From Streptomyces sp. NBC_01198 (lineage in GTDB: Bacteria > Actinomycetota > Actinomycetes > Streptomycetales > Streptomycetaceae), in NCBI RefSeq assembly GCF_036010485.1, contig NZ_CP108568.1, positions 434,001-498,000 on the forward strand: DNA of 64,000 bases. The letters are read 5' to 3'. Shown in pieces: positions 1 to 10,300 of the stretch. The translations under genes were made by a program, and so were the position numbers. Positions within the stretch are counted from its first letter, which is position 1, and each line of letters starts with the position of its first letter. A model generated the notes under the pieces. The model saw only the letters and a program-made list of their open reading frames with translations. It made no database searches and had not been told where the DNA came from.

Positions 1-2929
1 GGTGGTTGAAGATCTGCTCGGGCGGCAGGTCGACGCCGGTGAGGGTGCCGAGCCGGTCGGCGAGTTCGACGGCGCCGAGCGAGTCGAGGCCGAGTTCGCT
101 GAAGGCACGGTCCACGTCGACGACGTCGGTGGTGACATGGCCGAGGACGAGCGCCAGGTTGGTGCGCACCAGCTCCAGCGCGTCCGCTGCCGCCTCGGGC
201 ACCTGCGGCGCCTCGGCGGCCGGGGGCGCGGGAACGGTGGCGGAAAGCGCGGTGACCGGCTCGGCTGCTGCGCCCAGCCAGTGCCGGGTGCGCTGGAAGG
301 CGTAGGTGGGCAGCGGCACCCGGCGCGCACCGGCGCCGTACAGCACGCCGAGGTCCACCGGCACGCCGCGGACATGGGCCCGCGCCAGCGCCGTGACGAG
401 GACGCCCGCTTCGGGCCGGTCGCCGCGCAGCGTGGGCAGCATCGCGGCCGCCGGATCGCGCAGGCAGCCGCGGGCCAGGCCCGACAGAGCGCCGTCCGGG
501 CCGAGTTCGAGGAAGGTCGTGGCGCCGAGCGCGTGCAGCGCGCCGACCGCGTCGGCGAACCGCACGGTGCCGCGGGCGTGTTCGACCCAGTAGGCGGGGC
601 TGGCGAACCGCTCCGGGTCGGCCAGGGCGCCGGTCAGGGTGGAGACCACCGGCAGCGCCGGCGGTCGCAGGTCCAGGCCCGCCACGACCTCACCGAAGGC
701 GTCCAGCATCGGATCCATGAGCGGCGAGTGGAAGGCGTGGCTGACCCGGAGCCGCTTGGTCTTCCGGCCCCGGCCGGCCAGTTCGGCGGCCACCGCGAGC
801 ACCGCGGCCTCGTCGCCCGCGACGACCACCGACGCAGGTCCGTTGAGCGCCGCGATGCCGGCCCGGCCCGCGTGCGCCGCCAGCAGGGCGGTGACCTCGT
901 CGGGCGCCGCCTGGACCGCGACCATCGCCCCGCCGCCGGGCAGTTCCTGCATCAGCCGCCCGCGGGCGGCGACCAGGGTGACGGCGTCCGGCAGCGACAG
1001 CGTCCCCGCGACATGGGCGGCGGCCACCTCGCCGATGGAGTGCCCGGCGAGCAGGTCGGGGGTGACACCCAGGTGGTCGAGCAGCCGGTGCAGCGCCACT
1101 TCGAGCGCGAAGAGCGCCGGCTGGGTGTACGCGGTCCGGTCGATCGGCCCGTCGGGCCCTGATCCGGCCGGTGCCAGGACGAGTTCGCGCAGCGAGAGGT
1201 CGAGGTGCCGGTCGAACTGCGCGCAGACGGCGTCGAATGCGCGCGCGTAGACCGGGAACGCGGCGTGCAGTCCGCGCCCCATGCCGGCCCGCTGTCCGCC
1301 CTGCCCGCCGAAGAGGAACGCCGTCCGGTGCGGCCCCTCGTCGGCCGTGCCCCGCACGAGCGCGGGGTCGTCGCCGCCGTGCGCCAGCGCGTCGAGCGCG
1401 CGGAGGTGGCCGTCGCGGTCCCCGGCGACGATCACCGCGCGCTCGGCGAACGCGGTCCTGGCCACGGCGAGCGACAGGCCGAGGTCGGCGACGGAGAGCT
1501 CGGGGTACGCGAGGACGTGCTCGCGCAGCTGCCCGGCCTGCCCGCGCAGGGCATCGGCGTCCCGTCCCGACACGGGCCAGGGCAGCACGGGTGCGGCGGC
1601 GGGCAGCGCGGTGGGCACGGCCTGGACGGCCGCGGGCCGGGGGGCGTCGGTCAGCACCAGGTGGCAGTTCGTGCCGCCCATCCCGAAGGAGCTGACGCCG
1701 GCCAGCAGCGGGCGATGGGGGTGCGGCCAGGGTCCTGCGGCGGTCGCGACCCGCACGGTGCGCGGGACGGCGGGGTTGGGGGCGGTGAGGTTGAGGCTGG
1801 CCGGGATGCGCCGGTGCCTGATGCTCAGCGCCGCCTTGAGGAGCCCGACGATGCCGGCCGCACCCTCCAGGTGCCCGACGTTCGTCTTCGCGGATCCGAC
1901 CAGCAGCGGGTCGTCCCCGCCGGTGCGGCCCTCGCCGAAGACGGCGCCGAGCGCGGCCGCCTCGACCGGGTCGCCGACCTTCGTCCCGGTGCCGTGCAGT
2001 TCGACGTACTGGGTGGCGGCCGGATCGGTGCCGGCCATCGCATGGGCTCCGCGCAGCACCTCCTCCTGGGCGGGCGCGCTCGGCACGGTCAGACCTGCCG
2101 CGGCCCCGGCGTTGTTCACAGCGGTGCCGCGGATCACGCAGTAGATGTCGTCGCCGTCCTCCAGAGCCTTCCGCAGCGGCTTGAGCACGACCACCCCGCC
2201 GCCCTCGCCCCGGACGTATCCGTTGGCCTGCGCGTCGAAAACCCGACATCGGCCGTCGGGCGACAGCGCGCCGAAGCGGTGGGCGCTCACCGCGCTGTCC
2301 GGTACGAGGTTGAGGTGGACGCCGCCGGCCAGCGCCAGCGCGCTGCGGCCGGAGCGCAGGCTCTCCACCGCCAGGTGGACGGCGACCAGCGACGAGGACT
2401 GACCGGAGTCGACGGTCAGACTCGGGCCCCGCAGGCCGAGGACGTACGAGAGCCGGTTGGCCATCAGCCCGCGCTCCAGGCCCGCGAGGGTGTGCCGGGT
2501 GATCGCCCGGTGGCCGCCGCGCCGGGCGATGGTGGCGTAGTCGTCGGCCATCGCGCCGAAGAAGACACCGGTGGCGCTGCCGCGCAGGTCTGCCGGGCGG
2601 ATACCGGCGTCCTCCAGCGATTCCCAGCCCAGTTCGAGCATCAGCCGCTGCTGCGGGTCCATGGCGGTGGCTTCCCGGGGCGAGAGCCGGAAGAAGGCCG
2701 GGTCGAAGAGGTCCACCCCGTCGATGAAGCCGCCGGTGCGGACGGCTGCGGGCAGGTCGCCGTCATCGCCGTCCGCCGCCGCGTCCGCGAGGTCCCAGCG
2801 CCCGGCCGGGACCTCGCCGATGGCGCTGCGGCCTTCCGTCAGCAGGTGCCAGAACGCCGCCGGGTCCGGGGCCTGCGGAAGCCTGCACCCCAGCCCGATG
2901 ACCGCGACCGCGTCGTCGTGCTCCTGCAT
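1..2929 (-). CDS. Type I polyketide synthase, KSQ-AT-ACP loading module (3' end beyond window)
   Basis: This minus-strand gene runs off the left edge. It encodes a modular polyketide synthase that starts with a ketosynthase (about residues 1-430), then an acyltransferase (about 530-830) and an acyl carrier protein (from about 905). The KS active-site cysteine is replaced by glutamine: the motif reads VDSGQSSSLVA, with Q177 encoded at 2399-2401. This is the KSQ signature of decarboxylating loading domains. The AT carries GHSIGE (S631) and HAFH, both malonyl-type markers, so the predicted starter unit is acetate made by decarboxylating malonyl-ACP. The ACP has LGLDSLG with the phosphopantetheine serine at S950. 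No KR or DH lies between AT and ACP, as expected for a loading module. The ATG at 2929 sits 7 nt after GGAGGG. Extension modules or a stop lie outside the window. Confidence 0.93.
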   Translation of the reverse strand, partial: MQEHDDAVAVIGLGCRLPQAPDPAAFWHLLTEGRSAIGEVPAGRWDLADAAADGDDGDLPAAVRTGGFIDGVDLFDPAFFRLSPREATAMDPQQRLMLELGWESLEDAGIRPADLRGSATGVFFGAMADDYATIARRGGHRAITRHTLAGLERGLMANRLSYVLGLRGPSLTVDSGQSSSLVAVHLAVESLRSGRSALALAGGVHLNLVPDSAVSAHRFGALSPDGRCRVFDAQANGYVRGEGGGVVVLKPLRKALEDGDDIYCVIRGTAVNNAGAAAGLTVPSAPAQEEVLRGAHAMAGTDPAATQYVELHGTGTKVGDPVEAAALGAVFGEGRTGGDDPLLVGSAKTNVGHLEGAAGIVGLLKAALSIRHRRIPASLNLTAPNPAVPRTVRVATAAGPWPHPHRPLLAGVSSFGMGGTNCHLVLTDAPRPAAVQAVPTALPAAAPVLPWPVSGRDADALRGQAGQLREHVLAYPELSVADLGLSLAVARTAFAERAVIVAGDRDGHLRALDALAHGGDDPALVRGTADEGPHRTAFLFGGQGGQRAGMGRGLHAAFPVYARAFDAVCAQFDRHLDLSLRELVLAPAGSGPDGPIDRTAYTQPALFALEVALHRLLDHLGVTPDLLAGHSIGEVAAAHVAGTLSLPDAVTLVAARGRLMQELPGGGAMVAVQAAPDEVTALLAAHAGRAGIAALNGPASVVVAGDEAAVLAVAAELAGRGRKTKRLRVSHAFHSPLMDPMLDAFGEVVAGLDLRPPALPVVSTLTGALADPERFASPAYWVEHARGTVRFADAVGALHALGATTFLELGPDGALSGLARGCLRDPAAAMLPTLRGDRPEAGVLVTALARAHVRGVPVDLGVLYGAGARRVPLPTYAFQRTRHWLGAAAEPVTALSATVPAPPAAEAPQVPEAAADALELVRTNLALVLGHVTTDVVDVDRAFSELGLDSLGAVELADRLGTLTGVDLPPEQIFNH

Positions 2930-3228
2930 CCGGATGCCCTCCCTGACGGTCGGCGGTCGGGGCGCGGCGACGGCAGGCGGCAACCACCACCCCCGTCAGT
3001 ACGCCCGCGGACCTAAAGTCCCGGCTCAGACGCTACGTCCGGCCCGATCCGGCGGCATCGCGCAGATTGCTGGCTTGAGCGGGGCTCTCCCGCACCCCCG
3101 CCCGCTGAACGGCCGCGGGACGCCGCCCGGTGTCACCCGACCGCCCCGTGACGCGCGCCGGCGCCGGTCGTTGAGGTGTCGATACGAGACAACGCGGGCC
3201 GGCCGGCCGCGCCCGCGGAGGGAGTCGT
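2930..3228. other. Divergent intergenic region upstream of the PKS and the methyltransferase
   Basis: About 300 bases separate the PKS start from the methyltransferase start, on opposite strands. Promoters for both must lie here. I see only the two ribosome binding sites (GGAGGG near 2937-2942 on the minus strand and GGAGGGAG at 3217-3224 on the plus strand) and no convincing -35/-10 pair, palindrome or small gene. Confidence 0.4.
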
Positions 3229-4062
3229 GTGCACAGCATCGTCAACACCGAGCAGGCGGCCGCCTGGAACGGTGACGAAGGCGTCCACTGGGCGGACCAC
3301 CAGCAGGACTACGACGCCGTGAACAGCGGTTTCAACGAGGCGCTGTTCGCGGCGGCCCGGGTCGCCGACGAGGACCGGGTGCTCGACATCGGCTGCGGCA
3401 ACGGCCAGGTCACCCGGCTCGCCGCCCGCCGCGCCCCGTGGGGCCGTGCGCTCGGCATCGACCTGTCGGCGCCGATACTCCAGCGCGCCAGGGCGACGGC
3501 GGTGGTCGAGGACGTCACGAACGCGGAGTTCGCCCAGGGCGACGCGCAGGTCCACCCGTTTCCGGACGCCGGTTTCGACGTCGCCGTCAGCCGCTTCGGC
3601 GTGATGTTCTTCGCCGACCCGGTCGCGGCCTTCTCCAACGTCCACCGCGCGCTGCGGCCCGGCGGGCGGCTGGTCTTCCTGTGCCTGCAGGCCATGGAGC
3701 GCAACGGGATCGGCGCGGTCCTCGGCCAGGTCGCCCGCCGCTACGCGCCCCCGGACGCACCGGCCGCCGACCTGGCCGGGGCCTTCTCGCTCGCCGAGCG
3801 GGACACGGTCGCCGCGCTGCTGGACCGGGCGGGCTTCCACGACGTCGCCGCCACCGGCGTCGAGGCGCCCCAGGTGTGGGGCCGCGACGCGGCCGCGGCG
3901 GCCCGCTTCCTGTCCGGCTGGGGCCCGGTCCGCGCGCTCTGCGCGGCCGAGCCGTCACCCGATGCGGTGCGCAAGGTCATCCAGGAGGCTCTTGCCGGGC
4001 ATGAGACCCCCGAGGGTGTCCGCCTCACCGGAGCGGCCTGGCTGGTGACGGCGACGGCGTAG
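3229..4062 (+). CDS. Class I SAM-dependent methyltransferase
   Basis: A 277-residue soluble protein with a Rossmann-type methyltransferase fold. Motif I reads VLDIGCGNGQVT (about residues 47-58), followed by an acidic residue ending strand 2 (GIDLS) and the post-motif stretch RPGGRLVFLC typical of the Methyltransf_11/25 group. The GTG start at 3229 has GGAGGGAG 4 nt upstream. The substrate cannot be told from sequence. It is divergent from the PKS gene and could be a tailoring enzyme, but it has its own promoter and general methyltransferases of this type are common, so that link is only a possibility. Confidence 0.85.
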   Translation: MHSIVNTEQAAAWNGDEGVHWADHQQDYDAVNSGFNEALFAAARVADEDRVLDIGCGNGQVTRLAARRAPWGRALGIDLSAPILQRARATAVVEDVTNAEFAQGDAQVHPFPDAGFDVAVSRFGVMFFADPVAAFSNVHRALRPGGRLVFLCLQAMERNGIGAVLGQVARRYAPPDAPAADLAGAFSLAERDTVAALLDRAGFHDVAATGVEAPQVWGRDAAAAARFLSGWGPVRALCAAEPSPDAVRKVIQEALAGHETPEGVRLTGAAWLVTATA

Positions 4063-4203
4063 CCCGGCCCCGGTGCACGGGCCGCCGGCGCCGCACGCCG
4101 TCCGGCGGGGCGCGGGGCGGGAGTTCGGCGGGGTCCGGGCGGAGGTCAGCCGGTTCCGTGCGCGAGGGTCCGGGCCGAAGGTCAGCCAGCCCGGACCGGG
4201 AGG

Positions 4204-4719
4204 TCAGCCCGCGGCGGCCCGGTCGGCGGTCTTCACCTCGGCCGGGCCGAGCGGCACGCCCCGGAGCAGCTGGACCATCACCGTGACGACGCCGGCCATG
4301 ACGCACTGGTCGCTGAGGTTGAAGATGCCGCCGTGGCCGACCTGGATGAAGTCCAGCACCGCTCCCCGCCCGAAACCGGGCGTGCGGAAGATGCGGTCGG
4401 TGAGGTTGCCGCCGGCGCCGGCGAAGATCAGGCCGAGGCCGACCGCCCAGCCCCGGCTGCGTACCGTCGGCGCCGTGCGGATGATGAAGGCGAGCACGCC
4501 GATCGCCAGCACGGTGAATACCAGGGTCGCGCGCGGCGCGAAGGATCCGGCGGCGCCGGAGTTGCGGTAGGCGGTGAAGGTGAGGTGGCCGCCGAGCGTG
4601 TGGTGCGGCGGGTGGCCCTCGACCACCACGGCCGCGACCGCCTTCGTCACCTGGTCGAGCGCGAGCCCCGCCGCCGCCGTGATCCACAGCATGCGCTGTG
4701 GCACTCCCCTGCCCGGCAT
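4204..4719 (-). CDS. lspA: Signal peptidase II-like lipoprotein signal peptidase
   Basis: A 171-residue membrane protein resembling prolipoprotein signal peptidase. It has about four hydrophobic segments, an N-terminal DQVTK motif, the conserved YRNSGAAGS loop and the two catalytic aspartate blocks GGNLTDR and FNLSDQ. The second block is usually FN.AD in LspA, so this copy is divergent. The ATG at 4719 follows GGGAGG by 6 nt. The longer upstream reading frame is only antisense to the phosphoketolase. The gene stands alone and divergent from xfp, not beside ileS or a pseudouridine synthase as the housekeeping lspA often is, so I infer an accessory paralogue. It would cleave lipid-modified signal peptides in the cytoplasmic membrane. 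Confidence 0.82.
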   Translation of the reverse strand: MPGRGVPQRMLWITAAAGLALDQVTKAVAAVVVEGHPPHHTLGGHLTFTAYRNSGAAGSFAPRATLVFTVLAIGVLAFIIRTAPTVRSRGWAVGLGLIFAGAGGNLTDRIFRTPGFGRGAVLDFIQVGHGGIFNLSDQCVMAGVVTVMVQLLRGVPLGPAEVKTADRAAAG

Positions 4720-4905
4720 CGGCAGCCTCCCGCGTTCGCATGACCGTACGGCGGCGTGACCGCCGTCCCCCGTCGAGCGTACGCCCGGCCGGGGAGGTCC
4801 CCCGCGGGGCCGGAATCCGGCAGGTATGCCCGAACGGCCCCGCTGCCCGGAGGCGGCGGGCGGGAAGGCTGGTCCGGACGACACCGTCCCCGCCTGGAGG
4901 TCCCG

Positions 4906-7293
4906 ATGCCCGACGCGCCCACCACCCGCCCGCCCGCGGCCCTGTCCGAGGACGAGCTGAGGGCGCTCGACGCCCACTGGCGGGCCTCGAACTACCTCGC
5001 GGTCGGGCAGATCTACCTGATGGCCAACCCGCTGCTGACCGAGCCGCTGCGTCCTGAGCACATCAAGCCGCGGCTGCTCGGCCACTGGGGCACCTCCCCT
5101 GGGCTGAACCTGGTCCACACCCACCTCAACCGGGTGATCAGCGCCCGTGACCTGGACGCGATCTGCGTCTGGGGCCCCGGCCACGGCGGCCCGGCGGTCC
5201 TGGCGAACTCCTGGATCGAGGGCAGCTACACCGAGACCTACCCGGAGATCAGCCGGGACGCGGAAGGTATGGGCCGGCTGTTCCGGCAGTTCTCCTTCCC
5301 CGGCGGGGTGCCCTCGCACGTGGCGCCGGAGACGCCCGGCTCGATCCACGAAGGCGGCGAGCTGGGCTACTCCCTCTCGCACGCCTACGGCGCCGCGCTG
5401 GACAACCCGGGCCTGGTGGTCGCCTGCGTGATCGGCGACGGCGAGGCGGAGACCGGGCCGCTGGCCGCCTCGTGGCACTCCAACAAGTTCCTCGACCCGG
5501 TGCACGACGGGGCCGTGCTGCCGATCCTGCACCTGAACGGCTACAAGATCGCCAACCCCACCGTGCTGGCCCGCCTCCCCCGCGAGGAGCTGGACGAGCT
5601 GCTGCGCGGCTACGGCCACGACCCGATCCACGTCACCGGCGACGACCCCCTGGCCGTGCACCAGGAGATGGCCGCCGCCATGGACACCGCCCTGGACCGT
5701 GTCGCCGCCTTCCAGGAGGCGGCCAGGGAGCGTGGCGCCACCGAGCGGCCGCGCTGGCCGATGATCGTGCTGCGCACCCCCAAGGGCTGGACCGGCCCCG
5801 CCGAGGTCGACGGGCTGCCGGTCGCCGGTACCTGGCGTGCCCACCAGGTGCCGCTCGGCGGGGTGCGCACCAACCCCGACCACCTGCGCCAGCTGGAGGA
5901 GTGGCTGCGCTCCTACCGGCCCACCGAACTCTTCGACGCCGACGGCCACCCCCGCCCCCAGGTGCTCGAGTGCGTCCCGGAGGGCACCCGGCGGCTGGGC
6001 GCGAACCCGCACACCAACGGCGGGCTGCTGCTGCGCGACCTCCCGCTGCCGCCGCTCGACGAATTCGCCGTGCCGGTCGACACCCCGGGCACCACCCTGC
6101 ACGAGCCGACCCGGGTCCTGGGCTCCCTGCTGGAGCGGATCATGGCCGACACCGCCGGCAGCAGGAACTTCCGGATCGTCGGCCCGGACGAGACCGCGTC
6201 CAACCGGCTGCAGGACGTCTACGGGGCCACCGGTAAGGCCTGGCAGGCCGATGTCCTCGACGTGGACGAGCACCTGGACCGGCACGGGCGGGTCATGGAG
6301 ATCCTGTCCGAGCACACCTGCCAGGGCTGGCTCGAGGGCTACCTCCTCACCGGGCGGCACGGCCTGTTCTCCAGCTACGAGGCCTTCGTCCACATCGTCG
6401 ACTCGATGGTCAACCAGCACATCAAATGGCTGCGCACCACCCGCGAACTCCGCTGGCGCCGCCCGCTGGCCTCGCTGAACTACCTGCTCACCTCGCACGT
6501 CTGGCGCCAGGACCACAACGGCTTCTCCCACCAGGACCCCGGCTTCATCGACCACGTGCTGAACAAGGCTCCCGAGGTCGTCCGCGTCTACCTGCCGCCG
6601 GACACCAACACCCTGCTCTCGGTGGCCGACCACGTCCTGGCCTCCCGGGGCTACGTCAACGTCGTCGTCGCCGGGAAGCAGCCCAGCTTCGACTGGCTGT
6701 CCATGGACGCCGCCCGCGCGCATGCGGCCCGCGGCGCCGGGCTGTGGGAATGGGCGGGCACCGAGGACGTACGACGCGGTCCTGACGTCGTCCTCGCCTG
6801 CGCCGGCGACGTGCCGACCCTTGAAGTGCTCGCAGCGGCGCAGCTGTTGCGCCACCACCTGCCCCAACTCGGCGTCCGGGTGGTCAACATCGTCGACCTC
6901 GCCCGCCTCATGCCGCACGAGGAGCACCCGCACGGTATGACCGACGCGGAATACGACGCCCTGTTCACCCCCGACAAACCGGTCATCCTCGCCTATCACG
7001 GCTACCCCTGGCTCATCCACCGCCTCGCCTACCGCCGCACCGGCCACGCCAACCTCCATGTGCGCGGCTACAAGGAGATCGGCACCACGACGACACCCTT
7101 CGACATGGTGCTGCGCAACGACCTGGACCGCTACCGCCTGGTGATGGACGTCATCGACCGCGTCCCCGGCCTCCCCGTGACCGCTGCCGCGGTACGCCAG
7201 CGCATGGAGGAGGTACGTCTCCGCCACCACGCCTGGATCCGCGAGCACGGCACCGACCTGCCGGAGGTCGCCGACTGGACCTGGCAGAACTGA
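4906..7293 (+). CDS. xfp: Xylulose-5-phosphate/fructose-6-phosphate phosphoketolase
   Basis: A 795-residue thiamine-diphosphate enzyme of the usual phosphoketolase length. It splits xylulose 5-phosphate or fructose 6-phosphate with phosphate to acetyl phosphate plus an aldose phosphate. Family landmarks are HWGTSPGLN near residue 60, the ThDP/metal block [11 protein letters not shown] with [11 protein letters not shown], and SNRLQDVY and GYLLTGRHG in the second half. The ATG at 4906 is preceded by CTGGAGG 5 nt upstream. An open frame extends upstream to 4756, but those codons have no counterpart in the family. The gene is monocistronic, divergent from lspA and convergent with the VMAP operon. 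No acetate kinase or phosphotransacetylase gene lies nearby. Confidence 0.96.
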   Translation: MPDAPTTRPPAALSEDELRALDAHWRASNYLAVGQIYLMANPLLTEPLRPEHIKPRLLGHWGTSPGLNLVHTHLNRVISARDLDAICVWGPGHGGPAVLANSWIEGSYTETYPEISRDAEGMGRLFRQFSFPGGVPSHVAPETPGSIHEGGELGYSLSHAYGAALDNPGLVVACVIGDGEAETGPLAASWHSNKFLDPVHDGAVLPILHLNGYKIANPTVLARLPREELDELLRGYGHDPIHVTGDDPLAVHQEMAAAMDTALDRVAAFQEAARERGATERPRWPMIVLRTPKGWTGPAEVDGLPVAGTWRAHQVPLGGVRTNPDHLRQLEEWLRSYRPTELFDADGHPRPQVLECVPEGTRRLGANPHTNGGLLLRDLPLPPLDEFAVPVDTPGTTLHEPTRVLGSLLERIMADTAGSRNFRIVGPDETASNRLQDVYGATGKAWQADVLDVDEHLDRHGRVMEILSEHTCQGWLEGYLLTGRHGLFSSYEAFVHIVDSMVNQHIKWLRTTRELRWRRPLASLNYLLTSHVWRQDHNGFSHQDPGFIDHVLNKAPEVVRVYLPPDTNTLLSVADHVLASRGYVNVVVAGKQPSFDWLSMDAARAHAARGAGLWEWAGTEDVRRGPDVVLACAGDVPTLEVLAAAQLLRHHLPQLGVRVVNIVDLARLMPHEEHPHGMTDAEYDALFTPDKPVILAYHGYPWLIHRLAYRRTGHANLHVRGYKEIGTTTTPFDMVLRNDLDRYRLVMDVIDRVPGLPVTAAAVRQRMEEVRLRHHAWIREHGTDLPEVADWTWQN

Positions 7294-7303
7294 CCACGGG
7301 CGG

Positions 7304-10300
7304 TCAGGCGGGTGGCGGGGCGGCGTCCCAGGAGCCGGTCCTGAAGAACGCGGGGGCCTGATCCGTCTGCCCCGAGCGGCGCAATTCCGCGAAGCGGTCC
7401 GCGAGCGTGCCGAACAGTCCCTCGGGATCGATCGGCGCTCGCGGGTCGATCGTGCGGAAAGCCCTCATCACTTCGATGCTGAACAGGCCGCCCACCCCGG
7501 GAATGTCCTGCGCGTTGTCCTCGGGCCCGCTGGCCAGATACACCGCCTGGGCGGTACCGCCGACCGTCCGCGGGCGGGTCCACCCCGTGTATTCCTGGTT
7601 CGCCATGCCGTCCAGGAGGGCGGCCGGCGATCCCCCACAGGAGTCGACGAACCACAGCTGACGTCCGAATCCGATGTGTTCCCGCCGGAAAGCCGCCAGT
7701 GTCCGGCCGAGCTCCAGGCTCGCCGCCTCGGGCTCGCCGTCGGCGAGCAGCAGGCGCGACTCGCCGGTGCTGTCCCGGAAACCGTGGCCGCTCCAGAACA
7801 CCAGCAGCAAGTCGTCGTCCCGGCGCTCGGACACCTCGCCGAACAACACTGCCTCGACCTCTGCCAGCGTGGCGTCCCTCGTCGGCACACCCGCTCGCTC
7901 CACCTTCGCGCGGTTCACCTCCGACGGAGAGATCAGCGCCGAGATGTGCGAGGCCGGCACCCCGCACTTCCGCAGCCACTCGATGGCGTTGCACGCGTCA
8001 TGCGCGGGACCGTCCAGTCCGGGGGTTCCGGCGGCGTAGGTCTCGACGCCCACCACCACCGCGTAGGTCCTCGCGACCGGGAACCCGAAGAGTTCGCGGA
8101 CCTCCGCATCGCGAAAGGAACTGCGCTCCTCGTCCAGCGCGGGGTCGTTCCAGAGGAGCGCGAGGTCCGGCTGACCTTCCTCGGCCAGGAGGTCGTTGCG
8201 CAGATCCAGCAGGGCATCGGGCAGTGCTTTGGGCCGGGACAGCAACTCGCGCACCAGGTCGCGGAAAGCCTCGCGATCCCCTCGGCGCTCGTTCCAGATC
8301 ACCGCGCGGACGCCGGCGGATACCGCCGTCCGCAGCTGGCCGAGACGGCGGGCGCTGCCACGGTCGACGGGAGGACCGTCGAGAACGACGCACAGCACCG
8401 CGGGGTTGTCGCGCAACCCCGCGGCCAGCGTCCACTCGTCCTCGTCGCCGGCCCAGTACACGTCGTCCTCGCGAACGCGACCCCGCGCGCGGACCATCAG
8501 TTCCCAGCGGTGGTGGCCGCCGAGCCGCCTGGCCGGCAGTCCGCCGGAGTCCGGGGACCACCGCACCACCACGGGGTGCTCAGCGTCGAGGGGACGGCTG
8601 TGCGTCGGGTCACCCGGATAGCGCTCCCAGTGATACACGGGGACAGCCGGGTCCGTATGCGACAGGTCGACCACGACCATCAGCCGTGCGACGGTCCCGG
8701 GGCTGCCTTCCGCCCTTGCCACACTCTCCATCACCAGTGATCGGACGTCCTGTGATTGGCGACCGGCGATCTCCGCCAGCAGAAGCCGGCCGAGGATCGT
8801 CGCCTCCACGTCGAATTCGCGCACGTCCGCCCCTCTGGGCTGCACTCTGATCAGCAACGGCTCCCAGCCCCACTCCCATTCCTCACCCGCCGCACCCGCC
8901 ACCGCCAGTTCCCGCTCCCGGGGCGACCCCTCTCCGCCCTCCTGGATCGCTCCGTCCCCCAGCAGCCTCAGCGTGGCTTCGCTCGCAGCGGCGAAAGGCA
9001 GCAGGTCGTCCGGGATCGTCTCGTCGCCGAGCGGGTCGGCGACCGCGTAGCGGAAGCCGCGCTGCGACGTCTCCTGCTGGAGGAAGCGGCTCAGGGCGAA
9101 GTGGACCTGCCACAGGTCGTCCGAGGCGAGGGCCTTGCCCAGCTCGTGCTGGACGCCGGTGCGGAAGCACAGCCGCAGGTCGTGGCTGTCCGAGCCGGGG
9201 GCGTGGGCGAAGAGGCCGCCGACGACGAGTTCGGCCAGGTCGGCCACTTCTGAACGCGGTTCGAGTGCGGCCTGGACGGTCCGCAGCACCGGGAGGGACA
9301 GGGTGGGGAAAGGGCTGCACAGCACGGCGAGGCGCTGGGCGGCCGGCGACGAGACCCGGCGGAAGGTGTCGATCAGCCGCTCGACGCTCGGCAGCGGCTC
9401 GTCGGCCTGATCGGCGTCGGGGAAGAGGTCGCCGTCCGGTTCCGGCAGCAGGCCGCCGGGCGGGATCAGGACGCCCTCGCAGCCGTCGAGGCCGGTGGCC
9501 ATCAGGGTGCCTGCCCAGGCGCCGACCGAGTCCGCCGAGATGCCGACCACGGGACAGGGCATCCATCCACCGGCCGCGTCCGGCGGATCCATGGCGGCGA
9601 GCACCCGCAGAGCGGCGGGAACGGTGTAGCCGAAGTCGTTCGTGCGGGCGCCGCGGCCCGCCGCCGCCAGCGGGACCACGTAGCCGTCCAGGCCGGTGTG
9701 CGGCCACATGCGGCGTGGCAGCGGGTTGAGCAGGACGGTCGCGGTGGACCGGCCCCAGGTGCGCAGCGCCTGCCACACCTCGGGGCGGCGCCACCCGGGA
9801 GCGACGCAGTCCGAGACGACGGCGACAAGGCGGCGGCCGGCCGCGTCGCACAGCCGGTCGGCTCGTACGGGGCCGCCGTCGGGGCCGCGTACGGGGTGGC
9901 CGTCCGGTGCCGCCGGGTCGAGGGACCACCGCCTGACGGTACTGAAGGCGCCCAACTGCTCCATGACGGACTGGAGTTCGCCGACCACGTCCTGCCACAC
10001 CTGCATCGACGCCGAGCCGTCCACCACCAGGTCCAGGTGGAACCAGCGTTCGGGCAGCGGGGAGAGCACCGGGGTCAGCGTGCGGGCCTCGACGGTGGCG
10101 CGGACGGTTGCCTCGGCGTCGAGGGCGACCTCCCGGCCGCGCGGAAAGGCGAGTTTGAGGGGTCGCAGCGCGCGGGCGACGGCCTGCCGGTCCGGCAGGG
10201 CGACACCGCGGCCCGCGTGGCGGATCACCGCGGGCCTGCCGCCGACGCCGCCCGCCGAGTCGAAGGCGTCCATCCCTTCGGCGGGCGGCGGCGGTTGCCC

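Noticed and set aside
3229..4062. The methyltransferase as a tailoring enzyme of the PKS cluster
   Set aside because: It is divergent, has its own ribosome site, and the next genes (lspA, xfp) are not biosynthetic. Adjacency alone is weak evidence.
4204..7248. A 1014-codon minus-strand open frame covering lspA and antisense of the phosphoketolase
   Set aside because: Only the last 171 codons resemble a protein family. The rest is the mirror frame of xfp, a normal side effect of high GC.
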